NCBI GenBank assembly: GCA_030386875.1
Contig: CM059575.1
Span: 46,716,859-46,780,858, forward strand
Direction of reading: 5' to 3'
Length of the DNA stretch: 64,000 nt
Source of the DNA: Morinoia aosen
Lineage: Eukaryota > Arthropoda > Malacostraca > Amphipoda > Talitridae
Both the position numbers and the translations under genes were made by a program. How positions within the stretch are numbered: the first letter of the stretch is position 1; each line of letters begins with the position of its first letter. Below are positions 42,189 through 53,888 of this stretch, piece after piece. A model generated the notes under the pieces. That model had not been told where the DNA came from, made no database searches, and worked only from the letters and a program-made list of their open reading frames with translations.

Positions 42189-43530
42189 TATTCTCGTTCT
42201 CTGGACATAATTAGTTAAAGATCGGTAAAGCTGCGAGGTCAAATTTACACTTGAATTAGATACCTTATCATTGAAGAGATTTTTCCCTCTCGTGTACTTG
42301 CTTTTTGTTTTTTACCATTTGTATGAACATGACTACTCAAAATCCTTAAATTCGAGTCATTTATTGAGTAAAAAAATGAATGCACATTGTAAAATACGGT
42401 AAATTCTAGGCATTTCTTCAAGATAATTGATCAAAGTACAGAAGGCTGGACTTTTGACTGTAAGAGGCGTTCACTAAATCAACGCTCGACCAAATGGTTG
42501 AATAAACTATGAACAAAAGTTAAGATAATTCTTCTATTAGTCCACCATGTGGCGAGGTGTCGAAGAAATGGCTAAGAGCTCATTACCTTTAACAAACTTT
42601 ATAGTATGCTAGAAGGTATTTTTCTATCCTCCATAGAAACCTAGCTTAGATATAAAATAACCCTGAGACCAATACATTAATTAAGACAATTCGAGCATAT
42701 TTTGAGTGAACTTAACCCTCAACCGTTCAGATCTACAGTATCTCAAAATCTACATCAATGTACAGCTACATCGTAATTTGTTTCTTATCGAATTTGTAGT
42801 GTACTTTTCACGGGCTGGAATCCTGCTCTTTTTAATGAATCCTATTTCTGCTTTTGAGCTCTTATGTATTCCAAACAGCAGGATTTTTAAATCGGCTACT
42901 TTTTAGCGGGCACCGTGCATAATGAAAATATAAAATAGAGTAGAAAACACTTCACTAATGAGATGGGGACTAATCATTGCATGGCATTTTAAATGGACTT
43001 TTCTTCTAAAATTAAAAATAATTCCGAAATGCAAAGGCTTAATGAACCACATGTAAATTGTAGAAGCAATAACTTTAAAATCATCTAATCGAATTGGAAG
43101 GCCACCTCTCTGTGTGAGAGCGGACAACGGAATGTGGTTCCTGAGGAATTTTTATGTTTGATAATAAAATTTTATTACAACTTGATGGTCTGGGGATTGG
43201 TCTCCCATAATTTCTTCCCTTTTCATTCGCTGTCATGAAAAGCGATGGTTTAATTTTTAGGTCTTTTTTTAGAATCCTCTAGGTTTTAAGCGCTTTTTTC
43301 AAATGGTAAACTGATATTTTATTAAATGTTCAAGAGTCCCTCTTTTAGTATTTTATGTCTTCCATATCCTTACTCACAGCGTCTCGAAAAAAGCTTGCTA
43401 AAGAGATTGAATAAGATAATTTTCTTAAATTGTTGAATGGAGAAACCACTCACAAATTGACATTTTTCAATGTTCGGTTTTTCGTAAGCCGATATTCACC
43501 GGGCAAGAAACCTGCTCCTAACCTTTTATT
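42189..43530. other. Unassigned AT-rich stretch
   Basis: Only the single mariner-like end at 42901-42920 was noticed. Confidence 0.35.
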
Positions 43531-44322
43531 CAAGGTGGCGCAAAAGTCACTTCATCATTTTGAACGTTTATTACACGTCAACTAATACAGCTATGAAAAT
43601 GAGTTGCATACGAAATAAAAGAGAAAATCTTCAAGTTTCATCCTGAATCCATTACACCGATTGGAAACATATTTTGTAATCAAAATTTACACAATAATTA
43701 TCATATCCCAAAAATGCTGAAATACAACAACGACCAACGAGTGAAGGTAATGGGAAGTGTTTTCTCTCACAATGGATCGTTAGTTCCGGTATAGAGGGAC
43801 TTCGTGAAAAGATTTAATAAGAAAGCTCTTCTAAACATTGCATTATGGTAATGATTTCAAAAGTCAGAGATTTTGGCTCAACAGCAACAGATTTCGGCTC
43901 AACAAAAAAATGCTCTGGCAGACAGAGATCGGTATAATATGCATGTTTAATTTTACGTGTTTCATTGAGTGTTGCAACAGATTTGAGTGTGTGTAATGAG
44001 AATGTAACTGCCCGAGTTATTCAGTGTTTTATTGAGCGGGGCAGGTGATCAATATGCCTAATACTCTCCGTGAGTTAGAAAACATTATCGGAGAAGTTAA
44101 CAGACTAACTCCAAACATCTTAGAGAAGTATAAAAAATACTATACGTAAAATAAGCTTATTTTCTATCTTAAGAAGAAATGGAGAGCATTTGAAGCATGA
44201 CACATTTGAATAATTAAATTTAAAAATTTTCTCTTTCATTTCATACGTAACCAACTTTTATAGTTGTCGTAGTTTTCGTGTAATAAATGTTCAAATGTTC
44301 AAGTGACTTTTGCGCTACCCTG
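43531..44322 (+). mobile_element. Internally deleted mariner-like element
   Basis: Left CAAGGTGGCGCAAAAGTCAC and the complement of the right end (CAGGGTAGCGCAAAAGTCAC) begin inverted repeats of about 100 bp (with TTTATTACACG and GAGAAAAT in both). TA follows the right end. The interior keeps the first and last parts of a transposase gene. Related sequence occurs at 24838-25041. Confidence 0.87.
43714..44149 (+). pseudogene. Mariner-like transposase, N- and C-terminal remnants
   Basis: From the Met at 43714 the frame reads MLKYNNDQRVKVMGSVFSHN, the start of DUF4817-type mariner-like transposases (family MxxYxxEQRVxIVxxYFxxN), and stops after GSLVPV. At 44054-44149 MPNTLRELENIIGEVNRLTP followed by NILEKYKK matches the C-terminal helix of the same proteins (TLxELKxxIxxEIxxIxPxxL). 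The catalytic domain is missing. The region between (43800-44050) is not readable. Confidence 0.75.
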
Positions 44323-45390
44323 TACATTTAAATTTATATTAATTAAGCAGTGTTAGTATTGACTTTTATAAAGACATTGCCGTCAAAAGTTCATAGCAGA
44401 AGTTATACTTTTCAATTCATCCTTAAGGAATTTGATGTTTTAGAGTTTATTAGCTTCCCAATGAGTTAAGTAAAATTCTATATCAGGATAATACTTAGCA
44501 ATAAATTTTACCCTGAATAATAAATTATTGCTGTTCGTAAAAAAATAATTCTCTAATAATTTTGTTTGCATATACGTTTCTTTTTGTTAGGTCGGAGAAC
44601 CTTGATGAGGAATGTAACTATTTATTTTATACTGAATTGATATGAAAATAGAGTAGATTAATGTGTAAAGTATAGAGTGACATTTCAATAACAAAGACAA
44701 AATTCCTATAGGCATACTTTCTTCCGTGATTTTTAAATGTAGTCCTTCAGTGTCACTCCGCACGAGTTCGTACGCTCAACCACTCAACGCCTCAGTGCTC
44801 GTTCTGCAGTTGTTGTAAACTAGCGTTTCAGGACCAGCCGGTGCCTCCTTGCACCTTCTCATAGCTCCGCCACTCTCATGCAGGGAACTGTGGCTGTATA
44901 ATTTGGTTAGATGATTTTTGAGTCATGGGATCTGCAGTACATTAGGTTCAACAAACTTCCGCCCTTTGAAATCGACGTTTATTTCAAAGGATGATTCTGA
45001 TCTAAATTACATACAATCAGCATTTCTCTTCCAATAAGCTTCCTGTTTCTTTCTACCAGCATGATATATTTTACTGCGAAATTTTGTTTATAATTTGATA
45101 TTTTTTCATTTAGGTATGACTAGGGGTCTTGTCTCTTTTTGGAGGATTTGAGAGGTACCATATAGGTCAAAACAGTCCCTTTTTACTTTTTGACTGATTT
45201 TGGATACAATACAATTTTGGATATAAAATAATACAAAAATTACTCTTTACGTGCATTTCTTCCCAAAGCTATTATGTACACTTATCTTCGTATTTTGATG
45301 TACGTATAAATTCTGGCACTTTCAGTAGTAGTGTCAGGTTATTTATCGCCTCCACTATGTATATACATATATATATATATATATATATGC

Positions 45391-45439
<49 letters not shown>

Positions 45440-47862
45440 TCTTCGGTTCTCATTTATTTCTAAATGTATCATTTTTTCTGCTGGAATTCATAATAAGCTG
45501 TTTGTACTTCTGATGTAGGCATGAAATTATCAACGGTTTGCCATGAGCTCGACAAGCAAAATCATTTCTGTTAGAATAGTACATTATAAAGCAATTTATT
45601 CCTTTGTAATACTCTCAGTATAGTCTTCAGAAGCGCATGATTCATGTGCCGAAGAGCTGAGGTGGTAAATATGAACCAAGATATATTTTAGTAGACTAAA
45701 TTTTTCCTCCGAGCTAAATCTGCTATGTAATTAGCTATAAATTGGAGAAAGCCGTCCTCAATGATTGTCGAGCAAAGGAAATTTTACCGAATTTTAAATA
45801 TGGCGCAGATAAGGAAAAACAAGTGTTAGTCCTGCGTTTTTTAAACCATTGAGAACTTCCATCGACCGCCTGATTTTGAGAGACGTTTACTGTGAGAAAT
45901 GCACTTGGAATGTCCTTTGATCCTCGTGAAAGCTTGGCGAGATATCCATGGAAATAATAGGTCTTACGTTGTTAAATTGAACGATGTACAACAGCCGTTG
46001 CTGCATCATTCTTGATATCTTGGTTTTGTGGTAAATGGGGCGCATTTTTCATGGTGTTGAATGATTCAAAAGCGTAAAATAAATACAGTCTCATTAATCA
46101 ACCGAAATTTATCTTGTTAACTTGCTGTATTCGGGAATTTCGAATTTCGTGCCTACTACTATGCCTACACAAAACTCCATTCAACTAAGCTCCTTGATAA
46201 CCTGCTCTCCATGCTTCACGAGAGGAAGGAGCCGAGACCCACGCAGGAGGCCACCGAATCCTGTACACGTGGAGCGTAGGCGTACATACGTAAACTTGAT
46301 TCCGCCTTTCTGTCGTGTGTAATTTGCTGCGAAATCCAATCCATCACTTCAGGGTGGATTCTTTGCGAGAGATTATGTTGGCAGTGCTTGCGATGTCCGT
46401 TCACCAGGTTAATTTTTTTAGTGATTTTTACTAAAATAAGATTTTATTACAGCGCGGAGATATTATTTTACACCCAATTCCATCGTTTTTCCACTAGTTC
46501 ATGTTTTTATTTCCATTTCCTACAGGCTCATAGATTTTTTCCCTTCATTTGTACAAATTTGAATTCCTACGTGAGTTCTATCATCTGTCACTTCTTTTTC
46601 AAATTTGTAGCAAAACTAATTCTGCAACGTTTATAGCTCAAAATGTGCGCTTAATTTTTTTTGGTGTTAAAAACACGATTTAAATAGCAATTAGTGAAAT
46701 TGAGAAGCAGCCTCAAACCAAAATATAATCATTTCTGAGACAGAAGAAAACTCAAAAAACGATTTTATTATGAGAGTTTTCGTAAAAATATTTATTGAAT
46801 GGACCGGGTACTCGCAATTTATTTCTTTCGTTCTCAGTTGAGATAAGCCTCACTGATTTTCTGAAGGACGCTTAAAGCTCTTCAAAAAATACTAGGGTGA
46901 CATCATTTTTGCCTCCCAAATTGTTTTAAATTGCAGTGTGTTTTAGTTATTATCACGTCAGTATTCGTTTTACTGAAAAATGAAATTCTAACTTTAAACA
47001 GAGCTACGCTTCGACGCACCAACATCAGCTTCAGGCGGAGACAGTTTGATGTTGATATATCGAAGCGTGGCCTGGTTGGAATTTGAATTTGTTAGCGCGA
47101 TGATTACATGCCTGCTAAGCAATTTAACAGATCCTGAGCTGCGGCAATTTCAGTTTTAAGAGAGATTTGGAAGAACGGAAATAAATGATTCTTTCAATAA
47201 TAATAAAATTGATTTTGGATCAGCTCCTCGCTGTCAAACATGACAGAGTTTGCAAACATAACCCAACTGGAAATATGAGAGCAATGTTTAGGGCACGTAT
47301 TTACAAGTCGTATATGATGAAATTCCAATCAAACTTGGCTTAAATATAAGGATTAGTTTTACCACTCTTGGTCAGTTAGTTTAGGCATCTGGATTACAAT
47401 GACGTATCATTAATGTGCATGGAATTACAATTTTATGTGACAAATATGTAACTCGTAAATCATCACAAATTAATTTTTGTGTCATTGATGACCTCACCAC
47501 CAATCTATTCGTTCCATACGTGTTACAAAATTTAAAACAAGCTTCTATAGTTCTGGAAAAATTTCAATACCTAGGAGGCATTCATTGTGTTTGCTTTGCA
47601 ATTTCGTTTTGTACTCCTTCTCCTTTCGAATTGGTTTCGTCAATTTTTATTCGACGTTGTCAATGCACTTCGTCTTTCTTACAGAAATCAGTAGTCACGA
47701 GTAGAAACGTATGCCTTCATAAATGACAAAGAAGAGCAAAGAAAAGAAAAAAAGAAAAAAGAACAAACGTTTATTTCCAAAAAGGTTGGCACATGAGATA
47801 CATGACAAACATATTGGATTTTAAAAATTTCTTAATATAAGACATCATTAGACAAAAGTACT
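44323..47862. other. Unassigned stretch with a (TA)n microsatellite
   Basis: Holds the microsatellite at 45354-45437 and a moderately GC-rich patch at 44750-44890. Frames at 46122-46404 and 47415-47726 (103 residues) show no domain. A purine-rich A/G tract at 47727-47765 precedes the minisatellite. Confidence 0.35.
45354..45437. repeat. (TA)n microsatellite
   Basis: TA runs interrupted by TGCCATACA; opposing Ile/Tyr frames through it are artefacts. Confidence 0.95.
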
Positions 47863-47900
47863 ACACGAGGAGTACTAATAGACAGACTATCCGTGGTCTA
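47863..47900 (+). repeat. 26-bp minisatellite, left part
   Basis: One and a half units of CTAATAGACAAAC followed by TACGAGGYGTA. The right part of the same array is at 51059-51206; the PLE inserted between them. Confidence 0.85.
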
Positions 47901-47934
47901 AATTAGATTAGGTTGCACCACACGGCAAAGCTTT

Positions 47935-48878
47935 AAAATGAAGGTTATAGATTTAACATACATATCTATTAAAAATAGGACGTTTCGATTATCTAGATCA
48001 TCATCAGCTATTCTGAAATACAAGAAATGACAAATTAAGACCGGCAATAAAAAACTTTCAGTAAGTAATATAATATGTACACAAATGAAAATTAAAAAAG
48101 AAAATTACGTAATACCTATTTTCAATGGGTAGGAAGACTGCATGTCATTAAGGTTAGGTTTCAATTCGCTAATAAAGAGGGATTCAAGAATGCGTAAATT
48201 AAAACAGGAACCTGCAGAACCTAATATTGAAAAATTTCCGAGTGAGATAGTTGTATTGCATTTTTTAGCATGGATTCTAATAGCTGAATGGGAAGGCCTG
48301 CTTAATGGAATACCAGTCCTAAAACTTCTACCACTGTGTTCTAATACCCTCGTAGATAGCAACCGAGATGTCGAACCGACATACACAGACCCACACAGTG
48401 GGCAACAGTACTTGTATACAACAGGGGAAAGCATTGAAATGGGTGGTCTATCTTTAAATTAAAAAAATGAACCAATTTTGAAATTATTAACCAAAATAAT
48501 TTGAAGGTCAACACAGGGAAAGTATTTCACAACTAATGAGAGCAATTGTTCTTTTAACTTCTCAGACTGAACACCGAAGTAGGGAATGGTGACTAACAAT
48601 TTCTTCTTATCTACAGTCAGCACAGTAGCAATGGTGGAATACTTTTTATTTAAAAATTGCTTGAAATACTTTTGAATAAAATATAAAGGATAACCATTTT
48701 TAACAAAAAACTGCTTTAAAAATTCAAACTCATTATGCAATAATGAATAACTTGAGCATATTCAATAAGCCCGAAATAACAGGGTTTTCATGCTATTGGT
48801 TTTAAATAAAAAAGAAGAATACGAGAAATAACTTAAACCCAAACCAGTAAAAGTGCTTTTCCTATAAACAGAGGTCCA
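47935..48878 (-). pseudogene. Inverted 3' part of the PLE (end of RT, linker, GIY-YIG domain)
   Basis: The minus strand reads ELLHNEFEFLKQFF-type linker, KKLLVTIPYFGVQSEKLKEQ, then YKYCCPLCGSVYVGSTSRLL and the remainder of the GIY-YIG domain to FNLRILESLFISELKPNLND and its stop at 48105. This copy has the full natural C-terminus (ILESL, LND, SYPL landmarks), which the plus copy lacks because of an early end. It starts inside the RT C-terminal part, so it never encoded a complete protein. The inverted repeat with 50190-51055 is nearly identical over 0.9 kb. Confidence 0.9.
47974..48012 (-). ncRNA. Hammerhead-ribozyme-like motif, inverted PLE copy
   Basis: On the minus strand: AATAG, then CTGATGA, a short GAT/ATC helix, then GAAAC, GTC and CTATT. 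AATAG and CTATT are perfect complements (stem I), CTGATGA and GAAA are the conserved core, and the two-base AC/GU stem III without a loop is the minimal form described for PLE hammerheads, which are thought to work as dimers. Cleavage would be after GTC. One extra T between the core and stem II weakens the fit. Confidence 0.55.
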
Positions 48879-48879
48879 A

Positions 48880-50872
48880 TTTAACCAAATCTGTCCATAC
48901 CCGTAAACTCAACGACCTTGGGGTACAAAATGAACTAAAGCCTTGTGACCCTGACTCTGTAATTTGTAATTATAGTTCTCTGGATTTATCTTCTAGATTG
49001 AAATTTTTGTTAGCTTTTGGTCTTGATTTTAATCTCCCAGTTCATAATTTGAATTTTTATAAGTACTTTTTACCATTTGAAAAATTGGTCACCATTTTGA
49101 ATGATCTTCCATGTATCAACTTTAATGAGTTCGTTAGCAATCTCAAATCATTGTCAATGAAGTATTATTATAATTTCAAATCATATAAGATATTTTCTGC
49201 TATATTCACAAAATCTGATATATCTCTTCTCAAGTCTCTTGCTGCAAACAAGACTATAGTTGTGACTCGACCGGACAAAGGTCGCGGTGTAGTTTTACTT
49301 GATAAGTCTAATTATTTGCGAGCTTTGGGTACTATTATTTCAGACAGCAGTAGGTTCTCGGAAATATGTAAACCTATTCATAAATATGTACTCCGTATAG
49401 AAGATAAAATTAATTATTTCTTACGAAAACTTAGTAAATCTTCCGTTATCTCTGAAACTATATATAATAGCTTACATGTTTCCGGTTCAGGTCCGGGAAT
49501 ACTCTAGGGTCTTCTCAAAGTACATAAAGCAGATTTTAAATCCAAATTTCAACTAAGACCGATTTTTGCAGCCTACAACACTCCGAGTTATAAATTAGCT
49601 AAACTTTTAGTACCTATTTTAAACCCCATAACTACTAATGAATACAGCGTTTTTAATTCATCCTCCTTTGCGAAGGAGATCGCTAGTATTCCTGATGCTG
49701 ACAAATTTTACATGACGTCATTTGATGTCGAAAATTTGTTTATCAATATTCCGTTAACTGAAACAATTGATATTTGTTTGCAGCAATTATTTGAAGTGGA
49801 ACAGACCGTTTGTAACCTTAGTCGTGTAGCATTTAAAACCCTGTTAGATCTTGCAGTTAGGTTCTCATTTTTCATTTTTAATGGCAAGTACTACAAACAA
49901 ATAGAGGGATTGGGTATGGGGCTGCTTTTGGGTCCAACTTTCGCGAATATTTTTATGTCACATCATGAACGAATATGGCTGTCTGAATGTCCAAATAATT
50001 TTAAACCAAAATTTTACCGCAGATACGTTGATAATACTTTTGTTTTGTTCCGAGATAGAAACCACTCTCATTTGTTTCTTGATTATATTAATAGTAAACA
50101 AAGAAATATTAATTTTACCATGAAGACTGAAGCAAACAATAAATTACCTTTTTTAGACTGTCTTGTCCAAAGATCAGGTTCCACTTTTTGTACCTCTGTT
50201 TATAGGAAAAGCACTTTTACTGGTTTGGGTTTAAGTTATGTCTCGTATTCTTCTTTTTTATTTAAAATCAATAGCATGAAAACCCTGTCATTTCGGGCTT
50301 ATGGAATATGCTCAAGTTATTCATTATTGCATAATGAGTTTGAATTTTTAAAGCAGTTTTTTGTAAAAAATGGTTATCCTTTATATTTTATTCAAAAGTA
50401 TCTCAAGCAATTTTTAAATAAAAAGTATTCCACCATTGCTACTGTGCTGACTGTAGATAAGAAGAAATTGTTAGTCACCATTCCCTACTTCGGTGTTCAG
50501 TCTGAGAAGTTAAAAGAACAATTGCTCTCATTAGTTGTGAAATACTTTCCCTGTGTTGACCTTCAAATTATTTCGGTTAATAATTTCAAAATTGGTTCAT
50601 TTTTTCATTTTAAAAATAGACTACCCATTTCCATGCTTTCCTCTGTTGTATACAAGTACTGTTGCCCACTGTGTGGGTCTGTGTATGTCGGTTCGACATC
50701 TCGGTTGCTATCTACGAGGGTATTTGAACACAGTGGTAGAAGTTTTAGGACTGGTATTCCATTAGGCAGGCCTTCCCATTCCGCTATTAGAATCCATGCT
50801 GAAAAATGTAATACAACTATCTCACTCGGAAATTTTTCAATATTAGGGTCTGCAGGTTCGTTAGGGTCGTAA
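48880..50872 (+). pseudogene. PLE reverse transcriptase and GIY-YIG endonuclease
   Basis: Two long open blocks, 169 residues (48998-49507) and 386 residues (49712-50872), belong to one Penelope protein. In order: an N-terminal region (LSSRLKFLLAFGLDFNLPVH), TRPDKGRGVVLLDKSNYLR (PLE block before RT3), RPIFAAYNTPSYKLAKLL, MTSFDVENLFINIPL (catalytic Asp block), GLGMGLLLGPTFANIFM, FYRRYVDNTFVLF (YVDD-type box), LPFLDCLVQR, then the linker and GIY-YIG core YKYCCPLCGSVYVGSTSRLL with HSGRSFRTG. The enzyme nicks and reverse-transcribes at telomere-like or chromosomal breaks without an AP endonuclease. It is broken in a few places and 5'-truncated. The inverted copy supplies its outer neighbour. Confidence 0.93.
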
Positions 50873-50964
50873 TTTTCTTTTTTAATTTTCATTTGTGTAC
50901 ACATTATATTACTTACTGAATGGTTTTTATTGCCGGTCTTAATTTGTCATTTCTTGTATTTCAG

Positions 50965-51003
50965 AATAGCTGATGATGATCTAGATGATCGAAACGTCCT
51001 AAT
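50965..51003 (+). ncRNA. Hammerhead-ribozyme-like motif, plus PLE copy
   Basis: Same layout as in the inverted copy: AATAG, CTGATGA, a GATC/GATC stem around a TAGAT loop, GAAAC, GTC, CTAAT. Stem II is better here (4 bp), stem I worse (CTAAT instead of CTATT). It lies 90 bases downstream of the coding end, in the terminal region shared by both copies. Confidence 0.55.
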
Positions 51004-51058
51004 TTTTAAAAGATATGTATTTTAAATCTATTGTCTTCGCTATAACCTTCATTTTAAT

Positions 51059-51206
51059 CCGTGGTCTACTAATAGACAAACCATACGAGGTATACTAATA
51101 GACAAATATACGAGGTGTACTAATAGACAAACTATCCGAGGCGTACAAATAGGTAAACCTTACGAGGCGTACTAATAGACACTCCGTACGTGGAGTGCAA
51201 GATAGA
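51059..51206 (+). repeat. 26-bp minisatellite, right part
   Basis: Five to six units CTAATAGACAAAC + CATACGAGGTGTA with substitutions, each carrying CTAATAGACA and ACGAGG. It continues the array at 47863-47900. Confidence 0.88.
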
Positions 51207-52751
51207 TTAACCCTGTCATGGGCTAGTTAATTCAAAATTATCATTTCTGGGATATTCTATATCCCAAGAGATGACTGACAACCCATAAATAATTTTAAAT
51301 ACTACTAGAAAATTTTTCCGAATTCCTAAATTATTTGTTGAACCGAAAGTAAGAAAAGACAAAAAACGCTATACCGAAGCCGCTCGAAACACCGTTGTAA
51401 ATGACCATCAAGTATTGAGAAAAAGTTAGTCACGAAGTAATTTATAAAGAACATCACGCAACACACCACACACATCTAGAAAAGAAACGCGTAAACAAAC
51501 TCACACGTAAAAAGAAATTCATGGCTTGTTCATCATACGTATAGAGAGCTGATAATTTTTCACGAGCGCTATTATTTCATTGGTCTGCTCATATTCTTCA
51601 TCTTGTCTATTCACAGATGCGCCCTCTGGTGTGGTGATTAAATCATTTTATTTTTTTTTATTTTTGAATCATTAAACAAGTTCAATAAATAAATTTATTT
51701 CTGACATATGGTTCAGTGTTTACTGGTCGCAGAGCTTTAGGTAAAATGTAATGTGTCTTGAAGTTTCGTATTTACGTAAAAAATAGAAATTGAAAACATA
51801 TATATATACATATGTGTGAATATATTTGAACATGTACATGTGCGCACACACAGATATGCATGTATGCGTGCGCACACACACACGCACCCACCTACACACT
51901 CATATTCACACACACACACATATATATATATATACGTATTGGAAATGAAAATAAGAAAAATAACAACAAACAGAAAAAATAATCTTGCTCGTGGTACATC
52001 TAGAATGACATTCAAGCTTAGTGTAATCGTAAGAAATAACCCGAAGAAAAATAAATGGAAAATATTTCGAAAAACGTATAAATGAAATGTTTATTTTAAT
52101 TTAATGACAAAAATTTTAAGAAAAATCAAATTACAGTCGAGGAACAAGAACAAAAACAAAAAATTTCGGGTTAAATATCCTCTCGGTATGCTCTGCAGCA
52201 TCACACGGACATGAGAACAAACGGAAAGATTACACAGTGAGAGAACATTGGACGCTGAAGTTAGTGCGACCGATATTGGGTAGTAACAAATTTTGATGGC
52301 TACAGAAATTTTATTCTAAAAAACACATTAAGAAAAGTTACAGTAAAAGGGATGTACGAATTGGTGCAAAAGCTTCGTAGAATAATGGAAGGACAAATGT
52401 GTGTGAATATTAAATGAAACGGGTGCACAAACATTATATGACAGTTTGTGAACCATATGGTTGTACATCTACTCGAAGCGAGGAAATGTTCAAATTGACC
52501 AAACTTAAGGAGAGTATTGTCCTTAAGTGCCATTATAAAAGCAAGACAAGTTGTGCTGCGTGTTATAAAATGAATTTTGATTTTATAATCATCCTAAGGT
52601 ATCCTAGCTACGTTTTAGAGCAGTGGCTCTTAACCAGAGGGATGTAAGCCTCCCCAGTAAAGCCTGATTTTTCCCAGTAATGTTATCCACAAAAGAGTGA
52701 ACTTTCGCTGTTATATGTTTGAATATGAATATGCATGAGGACCTATTCTAA
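51207..52751. other. Unassigned stretch with a CA/TA microsatellite
   Basis: The microsatellite at about 51796-51936 has GCGCACACACACGCACCCAC-type units. Frames through it are artefacts. Nothing else is recognised. Confidence 0.4.
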
Positions 52752-53885
52752 GAGATCGTCCCAGGCCCCTGTCGCTTAGGTGGTCATTTTTCATGTTTTT
52801 GTTGGAAAAGGAACCTTAGGTGGTGGACTATTCGGTCCTAAAATTTTATGGCGCTACGGACCATAGATCCCCCCTCAGGGGGGGGGGGGGGTAATTGGAC
52901 CAAAATCTTAACTTCGTGCCCATTTCAACCCCATATAAAAAGAGAACTAATGGAAAATTGAAAAAAAGCCCATTTGAGTTTGTTTGGAATGTTCCAAGGA
53001 TTCTAAAACTGTCTTTGTTTTTGTTCTAGCATCAAAACTGAATGAGGAGATACACCTTGAAATATCAATCCCAGGGAAATATCAATACCTATATCCAATA
53101 TGTCAATTTTTTTCAAAAACGAAGGCCCAAATCAAAAAAATGAATGAAATAAATTGTGTTTCTTTTCAAAAGTTACATATCATAGTCAAATTTATAAGAA
53201 TCAGACTGAAAAAAACAGTTTCATAGTTTTGAAAAAAAAAGTATTTTTTTTTTGGGCTTAGGAAATCAAAATTCACAGTGTGAATGTGAAGTTATTTATG
53301 GATATTATCGAAATGAAATTAAAACTGCATTCAATTACATAAATTGTTCATTATATTACACTTCAACAAAAAATTTCGTTTTATGCTTATACCCAGCACT
53401 TCTAACTTTCAACATTCAAAATTTATCTCCTCATTCAGTTTTGATGCTAGAACAAAACCAAAGACAGTTTTTGAATCCTTGGAACATTCCTAACAAATTC
53501 AATTAAGCTTTTTTTTTAATTCAAATTTTTCAAAAAAATATGTAGCTCTGAACCCAAAAATTGCTGTTTTTTAGAAATTTAAAAAAATTTAAAAAAATAG
53601 AAAAATTTTGAATTTGAAAAAAGCTCATTTGAGTTTGTTAGGAATGTTCCAAGGATTCTAAAACTGTCTTTGGTTTTGTTCTAGCAGCAAAACTGAATGA
53701 GGAGATACATTTTGAAATATGTCCATAAAATATACCAAAAAACTCATTTTTCGGAAAAAAATAAAAACTAAGCCCTAAATCGAAAAAATGACAGGAGTAA
53801 AAAAGGTTTAATTTCACAAAATACATATACTAATCAATTTTCAAACGAATCGGACTAAAAAAGTCGAAAAAGTGGGACGATCTCC
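52752..53885 (+). mobile_element. TAA-flanked 1.13-kb repeat, unit A
   Basis: Starts GAGATCGTCCCAGGCC (head) and ends GTGGGACGATCTCC (tail), so the termini are an inverted repeat of about 13 bp. TAA stands at 52749-52751 and 53886-53888, as a 3-bp target duplication typical of PIF/Harbinger elements would. There is no transposase. Inside, a module of about 70 bp (ATGTTCCAAGGATTCTAAAA ... GTTCTAGCA ... AAAACTGAATGAGG) occurs at 52988 (plus), 53434 (minus) and 53640 (plus). A run of 14 G lies near 52880. Confidence 0.8.
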
Positions 53886-53888
53886 TAA

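Larger units (their letters stand above)
47901..51058 (+). mobile_element. Penelope-like element with inverted partial copy at its head
   Basis: A 3158-bp insertion flanked by the perfect 10-bp duplication CCGTGGTCTA (47891-47900 and 51059-51068). The right part (48879-51058, plus strand) is a PLE from inside its N-terminal region through RT, linker and GIY-YIG endonuclease to the 3' end. The left part (47935-48878) is an inverted copy of the last 900 bp. A 5'-truncated inverted copy joined to the main copy is a known hallmark of Penelope insertions. The two copies differ at few sites, which suggests that both came from one insertion event and that it is not very old. Confidence 0.93.

Noticed and set aside
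45272-45513. Opposing Ile/Tyr-rich frames around 45.4 kb
   Set aside because: They are six-frame readings of a (TA)n microsatellite.
47415-47726. 103-residue plus-strand frame
   Set aside because: No recognisable motif or context; length is expected by chance in a 64-kb window.
48142-48462. 106-residue plus-strand frame, and a similar minus-strand frame at 50605-50904
   Set aside because: Antisense shadows of the two PLE endonuclease copies.
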